In this document: positions 1 through 5,472 of the stretch, piece after piece
Layout: every line of letters starts with the position of its first letter
How positions within the stretch are numbered: the first letter of the stretch is position 1
DNA from: Desulfitobacterium sp.
GTDB lineage: Bacteria; Bacillota; Desulfitobacteriia; Desulfitobacteriales; Desulfitobacteriaceae
Direction: 5' to 3'
Assembly (NCBI GenBank): GCA_012799495.1
Contig: JAAZLD010000190.1
Span: 1 to 9,394 of the forward strand
Length of the DNA stretch: 9,394 nt
Made by a program: the position numbers and the translations under genes
The notes under the pieces: model-generated
The model's database searches: none
The model's input: only the letters and a program-made list of their open reading frames with translations
Told to the model about the DNA's origin: nothing

Positions 1-2
1 AA

Positions 3-353
3 AAAGAACAACTTCGAGAAATGTCTCAAGCCGGGTGGACCATAGCCAGCCATACTCGTAGTCATCCCTATTTGACTGGATTAAACCAAGAACAACGAAA
101 AGCTGAATTAGAAGGCTCCCGTATAGTCTTAGAAGAGATTCTAGGTCAGCCAGTTAGATATATTGCCTATCCTTATGGAGTGTATGATCAAAATATTATC
201 GATGATTGTAAGAGTGCTGGTTATACCATGGCCTTTACTATAGAGCGGGGATGGGCAAGTAGTGAAGATCCTTTTCGCTTAAAGCGAGTATATTGCTATG
301 CTAATATGGGCCTTGAGGAATTAAAAAGGAGAATCGAAGACCCTATTTATTAA
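3..353 (+). CDS. Polysaccharide deacetylase (NodB-type), C-terminal part, 5' end outside window
   Basis: The frame is open from base 3 through the TAA at 351-353, so the ATG at 21 is an internal methionine and the gene starts upstream of the window. The visible part has the NodB-homology motif SHTRSHP (32-52 nt into the frame), whose two histidines, with an upstream Asp not seen here, bind the catalytic metal. It is followed by the YPYG motif (Tyr-Pro-Tyr-Gly), which lines the active-site groove. The family removes N- or O-acetyl groups from cell-surface glycans such as peptidoglycan or chitin-like polymers, usually outside the membrane. The conserved Asp-Asp motif and any signal peptide lie off the window, so substrate and location cannot be judged. 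A strong terminator follows about 125 bp downstream. Confidence 0.85.
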   Translation, partial: KEQLREMSQAGWTIASHTRSHPYLTGLNQEQRKAELEGSRIVLEEILGQPVRYIAYPYGVYDQNIIDDCKSAGYTMAFTIERGWASSEDPFRLKRVYCYANMGLEELKRRIEDPIY

Positions 354-398
354 GAAGAACCTTATTACTAAAGAGAACAATTTACCTGTTATTCAGTT

Positions 399-475
399 AC
401 ATTAATAACTTCATGAAACCGATTATCATATCAACTAATAACCACAAAAGCCAATATAAATACACTAATAACTTC
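399..475. repeat. Short repeats with TAATAAC core before the terminator
   Basis: A 14-bp element occurs at 399-412 and 462-475 with one mismatch (ACATTAATAACTTC against ACACTAATAACTTC). The TAATAAC core occurs a third time at 436-442. Core starts are 403, 436 and 466, so spacings are 33 and 30 bp, close to three helical turns. Function is unknown; the stretch is AT-rich and chance is possible. Confidence 0.4.
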
Positions 476-478
476 GGG

Positions 479-532
479 CTATTGCTAAGGAAGAGCTAGT
501 TTAGCTTTCCTGAGCAATAGTTTTTTATTTTT
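479..532 (+). terminator. Rho-independent terminator after the deacetylase gene
   Basis: CTATTGCT (479-486) pairs with AGCAATAG (513-520). The helix continues with AGGAA (488-492) on TTCCT (507-511) and GCTA (495-498) on TAGC (502-505) around a GTT loop. A T-rich run (521-532) follows directly. It separates the deacetylase gene from the micro-gene cluster. Confidence 0.88.
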
Positions 533-649
533 AGTAAATTTCCCACTGGAAAAAATAACTAAAAAATATACGGACAACTCACTCTTTATTATTCTAATCA
601 TATCTTGTATTGTAACCAGATATTACCAATCCGAAAGGGGGATATTTAT

Positions 650-754
650 ATGGCATTAGGAGCAGGTGGAGCATGTGGTCCTAACTATTTACAAGGTATT
701 GCTATAGTAGTGGTTATCGTCCTCTTATTGATTGCTATGGGGATTGTATTCTAA
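650..754 (+). CDS. Micro-protein A1, 34 aa, Gly-rich head and one hydrophobic helix
   Basis: The ATG at 650 is preceded by a GGGGG ribosome site at 637-641, and the frame ends with TAA at 752-754. The product starts MALGAGGACGPNYLQG and continues with an uninterrupted hydrophobic segment of about 18 residues that ends in GIVF at the C terminus. It has no charged residue. The pattern of Gly-rich head plus a single terminal transmembrane helix resembles the tiny YjcZ-like proteins of Bacillus and Clostridia spore formers (family resemblance, not proven). It is the first of four such genes and is closest to A2 (997-1092): 17 of the last 19 residues agree. A single Cys is at residue 9. The role is unknown; membrane insertion is inferred. 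Confidence 0.8.
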   Translation: MALGAGGACGPNYLQGIAIVVVIVLLLIAMGIVF

Positions 755-795
755 ATAGGAAATAGGAAATAGATAATAGGCAATAGGTAATAGGT
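754..795 (+). repeat. Six tandem heptanucleotide units AATAGGN between A1 and B1
   Basis: Six consecutive 7-bp units run AATAGGA, AATAGGA, AATAGAT, AATAGGC, AATAGGT, AATAGGT. The array begins on the last base of the A1 stop codon and ends 6 bases before the AAAAGGAGGG ribosome site of B1. It is noncoding and likely prone to slippage, which would alter only the A1-B1 spacing. Confidence 0.85.
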
Positions 796-816
796 AAAAC
801 AAAAGGAGGGTAACGC

Positions 817-945
817 ATGTACGGATTAGGTGCAGGTTATGGATGTAATGTTGGTGGCGGAATGGGCTTGGGCGTTGGGGTTGGAGTAGGCATCATCGCC
901 ATTGCTATTCTAATTCTCATTGCTTTAGGTGTAATCTTTAGCTAA
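817..945 (+). CDS. Micro-protein B1, 42 aa, Gly/Val-rich with one hydrophobic helix
   Basis: The ATG at 817 follows AAAAGGAGGG (801-810) at good spacing, and TAA is at 943-945. The product begins MYGLGAGYGCN, then has alternating Gly-Val residues (19-25) and a hydrophobic helix ending LIALGVIFS. It has no charged residue and one Cys at position 10. It is the clear paralogue of B2 (1149-1271), sharing the MYG start, the GCN motif, the Gly cluster and the GVIFS end. The hydrophobic C-terminal half also resembles A1 and A2. It is probably a small single-pass membrane protein, perhaps sporulation-related by resemblance to YjcZ-like proteins; the function is not known. Confidence 0.8.
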   Translation: MYGLGAGYGCNVGGGMGLGVGVGVGIIAIAILILIALGVIFS

Positions 946-996
946 AGGTAAGAACAAACATTACTTCAAATAAAGAAATTTAAGGAGGTTATTTAT

Positions 997-1092
997 ATGG
1001 CATTCGCAGGTGGCGGAACAAATTGGGGAGCAGGTATTGCTATCGTTGTTGTGATTATTTTACTCCTTATCGCATTAGGAATCGTATTTTAA
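997..1092 (+). CDS. Micro-protein A2, 31 aa, paralogue of A1
   Basis: The ATG at 997 lies 8 bases after a near-perfect TAAGGAGGTT ribosome site (981-990); TAA is at 1090-1092. The product has a short head (MAFAGGGTNWGAG) and the same hydrophobic helix as A1 (GIAIVVVI then LLLIALGIVF), without charged residues. It lacks the Cys of the other three and has a Trp at residue 10. Its place after B1 and before B2 shows that the cluster is an A-B unit present twice. Single-pass membrane insertion is inferred; the role is unknown. Confidence 0.8.
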   Translation: MAFAGGGTNWGAGIAIVVVIILLLIALGIVF

Positions 1093-1148
1093 GACAGAAG
1101 GCAAATAAGAACAGAAGTTGAATCAAGTAAAAAAATGGGGGTGTATTC

Positions 1149-1271
1149 ATGTACGGATACGGCGGTTTTGGCGGATGTAATTATGGCGGTGGTGCGGGCG
1201 TAGGTGTGGGTGCTGCAATTATTGCCATTGCGATCCTTATTCTTATAGAATTAGGTGTAATCTTCAGCTAA
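1149..1271 (+). CDS. Micro-protein B2, 40 aa, paralogue of B1 with a Glu in its helix
   Basis: The ATG at 1149 follows a weaker G-rich ribosome site (ATGGGGGTG, 1135-1143); TAA is at 1269-1271. The head MYGYGGFGGCNYGGG is Gly/Tyr-rich with the same Cys10-Asn11 as B1. The helix IIAIAILILIELGVIFS matches B1 except for Glu34 in place of Ala, an acidic residue inside the presumed membrane segment. This is the only charged residue in all four micro-proteins. A hairpin terminator starts 15 bp downstream, so this is the last gene of the cluster. Confidence 0.8.
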   Translation: MYGYGGFGGCNYGGGAGVGVGAAIIAIAILILIELGVIFS

Positions 1272-1285
1272 TAGTTTCAAATACT

Positions 1286-1318
1286 AGGCCTCCTTAGCAT
1301 AGGGGGCCTTTACTTATT
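1286..1318 (+). terminator. Hairpin terminator closing the micro-gene cluster
   Basis: AGGCCTCC (1286-1293) pairs with GGGGGCCT (1302-1309), eight pairs with one G-U, around an 8-base loop. It is followed by TTACTTATT, an imperfect T tract. Position just after the B2 stop supports a terminator role. Confidence 0.65.
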
Positions 1319-1337
1319 CCTTAAGCAATCCTCACAG

Positions 1338-1667
1338 CCACCTCTTGGTGGGGTTCAATAGGTCACTAAAATCGTCCCGAAAGCGAACGGTTCCTGAACA
1401 AAACTGTCCGCCTTTGGGACGTATTCGTATGATTACCTATAATCAAAGAGAAGGCGCCACTCCGTAAAACAAAATTGATACTATATACTTATCAAAGGCT
1501 ACGAGTAATTCCGGCGTTTTAAATACGAATGACTGGCTAATTTTGTCGAAACCAGTTTTGGGAGCTAGTTTCAGTCTAGATGGGTCAAGAGAGCAAGATT
1601 ATGGCACAACATTTGCAAGAATATTCAGAATATTAACAGGTAAATTCTATTGTGGTTGGGAATTTAC
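1338..1667 (+). promoter_or_regulatory. Candidate structured RNA leader upstream of the B12 mutase operon
   Basis: No gene is seen in about 400 bases, but complementary segments nest tightly. CCACC/GGTGG forms hairpin 1338-1351. A long imperfect hairpin lies at 1373-1421. An outer helix pairs 1422-1430 with 1523-1531 and encloses hairpin GATTA/TAATC (1431-1444). It also encloses helix 1451-1458 with 1513-1520, continued by ACTC/GAGT (1459-1462 with 1503-1506), capped by TTGATA/TATCAA (1475-1495). Downstream, ACTGG/CCAGT (1532-1556) competes with GAAACCAG/CTAGTTTC (1548-1572). GTAAATTC/GAATTTAC (1640-1667) stands just before the ribosome site. I did not find the conserved cobalamin-riboswitch core. 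The structure is hand-folded, so it remains a candidate; no convincing promoter was identified. Confidence 0.35.
1373..1421. repeat. Long imperfect palindrome (REP-like?)
   Basis: Bases 1373-1390 pair with 1404-1421 in 16 of 18 positions, counting two G-T pairs, with a 13-base loop. The outer stem is CGTCCC/GGGACG. Palindromes bordered by GTCCC/GGGAC occur as dispersed elements in Clostridia, so this may be a degenerate REP-like unit rather than part of the leader; only one copy is in the window. Confidence 0.5.
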
Positions 1668-1715
1668 ATTGGTGGGAAGTGAATAAAGTAATAACAAGGA
1701 AGGAGGTGATAGGAA

Positions 1716-2234
1716 ATGAAAGGGCTTTTGTTGGTATATACCGGTAATGGCAAGGGAAAGACCACAGCTGCTTTAGGATTGAGCCTCAGGGCATTAGGGC
1801 ACGGCCAGAAGGTGGGCTTTTTACAATTTATGAAAGGAAGCAGAAATTATGGCGAGGTGAAAATTTCTGAGAAACTCTCCAATTTGACATTAGAACAGAC
1901 CGGGAGAGATTGTTTTGTTTCCTATGAAGATCCTGACCCTATCGATATCGCTATGGCCCATGAAGGTTTAAAAATCCTATCACAATGGTTTGAAGAGGAT
2001 CGCTTTGACTTGATTGTTGCGGATGAACTTTTAGTTGCCTTAGCTTTTAAATTGTTTTCAGTTCAGGAAGTCCTGGAACTCATTGAAAAGCGTCCCCCGC
2101 GCTTGAATCTTGTTTTAACAGGACGCTATGCACCAGAAGAAATTCTGGAGATTGCAGATACCGTAACGATCATGGAGGAGCACCGGCATGCTTATCAACA
2201 AGGGGTTGAGGCGAAGGAAGGGATGGAGTTTTGA
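1716..2234 (+). CDS. cobO: Corrinoid adenosyltransferase, CobO/BtuR type
   Basis: The enzyme transfers the 5'-deoxyadenosyl group of ATP to cob(I)alamin or cob(I)yrinate in the cytoplasm, making the adenosylcobalamin that the mutase of this operon needs. The 172-residue product has the family P-loop GNGKGKTT (residues 10-17) near the N terminus, then GFLQFMKG, a Walker-B-like DLIVADE, and the C-terminal LVLTGRYAP motif. Length fits short clostridial members; E. coli BtuR is somewhat longer. The ATG at 1716 is preceded by AGGAGGTGAT (1701-1710), a full match to the 16S tail. The stop overlaps the start of meaB by four bases (TTGA), so translation is probably coupled. Placement with MeaB and mutase genes suggests cofactor loading of the mutase rather than general B12 synthesis. 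Confidence 0.93.
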   Translation: MKGLLLVYTGNGKGKTTAALGLSLRALGHGQKVGFLQFMKGSRNYGEVKISEKLSNLTLEQTGRDCFVSYEDPDPIDIAMAHEGLKILSQWFEEDRFDLIVADELLVALAFKLFSVQEVLELIEKRPPRLNLVLTGRYAPEEILEIADTVTIMEEHRHAYQQGVEAKEGMEF

Positions 2235-3109
2235 GAAGTAGCGATTATGAAACATGGTTAGAACGTCTCTGGCAAGGGGATCGGAGAGCAGCAGCTAAGC
2301 TTATTTCCCGGGTGGAAGATAACCAAAGCCGGGTAGACATTATGTCCAAGATCCTCCCTAAGTCTGGAGAACGTATGGTACTAGGCATTACCGGACCACC
2401 GGGAGCAGGTAAAAGCTCCCTGGTAGGTGCAATTACCCAGCTTTATCGTGAGCAAAATGAAAAAGTCGGTATTGTAGCTGTTGACCCAAGCAGTCCTTAT
2501 ACAGGTGGGGCTATTTTAGGTGACCGGATCAGGATGCAGTCCCATAGCACTGACCCCGGGGTATTTATCCGAAGCATGGGTACCCGGGGACATTTAGGTG
2601 GAGTGGCACGCTCCGCCGTTGATGTCTTAAGAATATTGGAAGTAGCAGGATATGAACGTCTTATTCTTGAGACAGTGGGTGTGGGGCAATCGGAATTAGA
2701 CATCATGGAATTGGCTGATACCATAATTGTGGTCTTAAATCCAGGAACAGGAGATGGAATCCAGACAATAAAAGCAGGCATTATGGAAATAGCCGATATT
2801 TTTGTAGTAAATAAGGCGGATTTGCCTGGTGCTGAGCGCCTCAAGAATGATATTGAAATGGTCTTAGATCTCAATGGTGAAAAACCTTGGCGTGCCCCTG
2901 TTGTCATGACTAGTACCCTTGACCAACGGGGATTACCGGAACTTCTCGGACAAATTAAACTACACCAGGATTTTTTGGTTCAATCGGGAAAAAACTTGAA
3001 CGCCGTAAACAAGTCTTCGCTCAAGAAGTTTGGTGTCATTGGGAAGAAATTGCCCAGCAGAACTTTAATAATGTGTGGAAAAGCTTACAAAGTACTGCTT
3101 ACATTTTAG
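2231..3109 (+). CDS. meaB: MeaB/ArgK-type mutase-chaperone GTPase, C terminus out of frame
   Basis: MeaB GTPases bind B12-dependent acyl-CoA mutases, gate cofactor loading and remove damaged cobalamin. The TTG start (2231) overlaps the cobO stop. Visible motifs are Walker A GPPGAGKSS (residues 55-63), the DPSSPYTGG region (85-93), ETVGVGQSE (147-155) and the guanine-specifying NKAD (194-197). The first 253 residues match the family throughout. The in-frame tail after Lys254 does not. The -1 frame from 2995 instead gives LERRKQVFAQEVW and runs 58 codons to a TAG at 3169-3171, restoring a normal length of about 313 residues with the helical dimerisation tail. The switch point is A AAA AAC (2989-2995), in the phase of a classical -1 slippery heptamer. 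A 1-nt loss, sequencing error or programmed frameshift would all explain it. The GTPase core is intact. Confidence 0.88.
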   Translation: MRSSDYETWLERLWQGDRRAAAKLISRVEDNQSRVDIMSKILPKSGERMVLGITGPPGAGKSSLVGAITQLYREQNEKVGIVAVDPSSPYTGGAILGDRIRMQSHSTDPGVFIRSMGTRGHLGGVARSAVDVLRILEVAGYERLILETVGVGQSELDIMELADTIIVVLNPGTGDGIQTIKAGIMEIADIFVVNKADLPGAERLKNDIEMVLDLNGEKPWRAPVVMTSTLDQRGLPELLGQIKLHQDFLVQSGKNLNAVNKSSLKKFGVIGKKLPSRTLIMCGKAYKVLLTF

Positions 3110-3171
3110 AAGAACCCAATCCTTACTTACTAGCCGAAAAAATTTGGGAAATGATAGTCCAAAAAAGATAG
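2989..3171 (+). other. Frameshift site and displaced C-terminal coding segment of meaB
   Basis: Six A residues (2989-2994) followed by C form A-AAA-AAC, with AAA and AAC as zero-frame codons. From CTT at 2995 the -1 frame encodes 58 residues (LERRKQVFAQEVW..., ending IWEMIVQKR) that look like the missing MeaB tail. The zero-frame continuation ends at 3109 and has no family resemblance. Confidence 0.75.
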
Positions 3172-3224
3172 ATATAGGGTGGGTCATTAGGAGTGTGATT
3201 TTGGAAAAGGTTAGCTGAAATGGT

Positions 3225-4861
3225 ATGAAGGAAGATTTTAATCGTTGGCAAAAGGCTTACGGGGAAAAGAAAGAGCGTAAAGGACCTTTTATGACTGTCT
3301 CCAGTGTCCCAATAGATCCTCTTTATTCTCCAGATAACATTCCCGAAATTGATTTAGGAAAGACATTGGCTATCCTGGCGAGTACCCCTATACCCGAGGA
3401 GTACGGACTAATATGTATCGGGGAAGGCTTTGGACAATGCGGCAATTTGCCGGTTTTGCTACAGCAGAGGAATCCAATCAACGTTATAAATTCCTGCTAA
3501 GCCAAGGGCAAACTGGTCTAAGTGTCGCCTTTGATATGCCAACTATCATGGGATATGACTCTGATCATCCACGTGCCTATGGGGAAGTAGGCCGGGTAGG
3601 TGTAGCCATCGATTCCCTTCAAGATATGGAAACTTTATTTAAAGATATCCCCTTAGATAAAGTCAGCACCTCCATGACTACTAATGCTCCCGCAGCTGTT
3701 ATTTGGGCCATGTATATTGTTGCTGCGGAAAAACAAGGGGTTCCAGCCTATAAATTAACCGGAACTATCCAAAATGATATATTAAAAGAATATATCGCCC
3801 AAAAATCCTGGATTTTTCCACCCGAACCTTCCCTCCGGCTAATTACGGATATTTTTGCTTATGCCCGGGATTATGTCCCCAAATGGAATACCATCAGTAT
3901 TAGCGGTTATCACATCCGGGAGACAGGGGCCACAGCTCTCCAAGAATTAGCTTTTACATTAGCGGATGGGTTTGCTTATGTAGAAGCAGGAATTAAAGCT
4001 GGATTGAATGTTGATGATTTCGCTCCTAGATTATCTTTCTTTTTTAATGCCCATAATGATTTCTTTGAAGAAATAGCTAAATACCGGGCTGCCCGCCGGA
4101 TTTGGGCACGGCATATGAAGGAGAAATATGGTGCTCAAAAAGAGGAAAGCCTCCTTATGCGTTTTCATACCCAAACAGCAGGATGTTCCCTTACTGCTCA
4201 ACAGCCGGAGAATAATATTATCCGTACAGCTTACCAAGCAATGGCAGCAGTCCTTGGAGGGACCCAATCCCTGCATACTAATTCCATGGACGAAGTTCTA
4301 GCCTTACCCACGGAAAAAGCGGTGCAAATTGCTTTGCGAACTCAACAAATCCTTGCCTACGAAACAGGTGTTGTCAATACTATTGATCCACTGGCAGGCT
4401 CCTATTTTGTTGAAGCATTAACCAATCAAATGGAAGAAGGGGCCGAAGAGTACTTCCAGAAAATTGAGGAACATGGTGGTGTCCTTGCCGCTATCAATCA
4501 GAACTTCTTCCAGAAAGAAATCGCAGATGCTGCCTATCGTTATCAAAAAGAAATTGAAACAAAAACCCGTATTATTGTAGGAGTTAATGAATTCCAAGTC
4601 CAAGAAAACATCGAGATCGACTTGTTGAAAATTGACCCGGAAATCGAAAGGAGTCAAGTTCAAAGGGTTAAAGAATTAAGGGCAAGCCGGGATAATTTAC
4701 TTGTTAATAATACCCTTGCTGCTCTTAAAGAATCAGCTTTAGGTACAGATAATCTTATGCCGAAAATAATCGACGCCGTCAAGGCATACGCCACGGTAGG
4801 GGAAATCATCGGCACCCTTAAAGAGGTTTTCGGCGAATATAGGGAACAGTCTGTATTTTAG
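3225..4861 (+). pseudogene. Acyl-CoA mutase large subunit, isobutyryl-CoA mutase-like, frameshifted
   Basis: This is the catalytic TIM-barrel subunit of a two-protein B12 mutase without its own B12 domain. Residues 1-46 are read from 3225. At GGAAAG (3357-3362) the frame must step back one base, giving DIGYPGEYPYTRG and then an intact barrel to 4861. The restored length is about 545 residues, near the usual 550-560. The catalytic Tyr-His pair is in SISGYHIRE (Tyr229-His230). TMRQFAG puts Phe75 where methylmalonyl-CoA mutase has Tyr89, and YIAQK puts Gln193 where it has Arg207. Phe/Gln is the isobutyryl-CoA mutase pair. The ATG at 3225 has no good ribosome site; a TTG at 3201 has TAGGAG (3188-3193) but meets TGA at 3216. 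The rest of the reading frame is well conserved, so the lesions are recent, or errors. Confidence 0.85.
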
Positions 4862-4912
4862 TTCTTTAGATAGTATGAGCGGGGATTTATTTATATAAAT
4901 GGAGGGATACAG

Positions 4913-5314
4913 GTGGTTCAAGGAAAGATTCGGGTATTAGTTGGTAAACCGGGCTTAGATGGACATGACCGGGGTGCCAAAGTCATCGCGCGGGCATTGC
5001 GGGATGGAGGAATGGAAGTTGTTTATTCCGGATTGCATCAAACTCCCGAACAAATCGTGGAAACGGCTATCCAAGAGGATGTAGATGTTATCGGCTTAAG
5101 TATCTTATCAGGATCCCATATGACTGTGTTTCCAAGGGTAAAAGAACTTCTGAAAGCTCAAAATGCGGAAGATATCATTGTCATAGGTGGGGGGACTTTA
5201 CCGGAAGAAGATATTAAAGAGTTAATAGAAGGGGGATATGCGACAGCACTTTTCACCCCCGGTACACCGACCGACGACATTATTCAATGGATTAAAGACA
5301 GGATAATTCAATAA
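4913..5314 (+). CDS. Small B12-binding subunit of acyl-CoA mutase
   Basis: The 133-residue protein is a stand-alone Rossmann-like B12-binding domain. It carries the full base-off/His-on signature: DGHDRG (Asp16, His18, Gly21), where His18 is the lower cobalt ligand, then Ser63-Ile-Leu65 (SxL) and the GGG turn at 92-94. It pairs with the barrel encoded just upstream to form the active mutase, like the IcmA/IcmB or archaeal split methylmalonyl-CoA mutases. The GTG start at 4913 follows GGAGGG (4901-4906) at six bases. The gap to the large-subunit gene is 51 bp and no terminator lies between, so both belong to one operon. The gene is intact, unlike its two upstream neighbours. Confidence 0.93.
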   Translation: MVQGKIRVLVGKPGLDGHDRGAKVIARALRDGGMEVVYSGLHQTPEQIVETAIQEDVDVIGLSILSGSHMTVFPRVKELLKAQNAEDIIVIGGGTLPEEDIKELIEGGYATALFTPGTPTDDIIQWIKDRIIQ

Positions 5315-5326
5315 AAGCTAACTATT

Positions 5327-5372
5327 AACAAAAATGTAACACCAATCAAATGATTGGTGTTACATTTTTGTT
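5327..5372. terminator. Bidirectional terminator, 22-bp perfect inverted repeat
   Basis: Bases 5327-5348 and 5351-5372 are exact reverse complements. The arms begin with AACAAAAATG and end with CATTTTTGTT, so a T run follows the GC-richer core on both strands. It lies 12 bases after the mutase small-subunit stop and about 100 bases beyond the minus-strand gene at 5473-5556, and can serve both. Confidence 0.9.
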
Positions 5373-5472
5373 GCTAAGGTTTTTGACTTGCTTGTTCATC
5401 TATATTTAGAAGTCATCAAAATTTATTTAAGAAGAAATGAGAATAGCCTGCTTACTAGTGGGAAAAAGCTTC

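Noticed and set aside
754..795. Tandem heptamers as a CRISPR-like or origin-like array
   Set aside because: The units are only 7 bp without spacers, and no DnaA-box or Cas context is present.
1451..1470. GGCGCCACTCCGTAA resembles part of a cobalamin riboswitch core
   Set aside because: The other conserved blocks (GGGAA, GGTG-AAATCC, the 3' box) are not present at the needed positions, and these bases pair better within the long arm at 1451-1520.
2497..2907. Minus-strand 136-codon frame within meaB
   Set aside because: It is a shadow of the conserved GTPase gene, with no ribosome site and no recognisable protein pattern.
3216..3218. TGA after TTG-3201 as a selenocysteine codon
   Set aside because: The family has no selenocysteine at its N terminus and no following hairpin of SECIS type was seen; a lesion or a different start is simpler.
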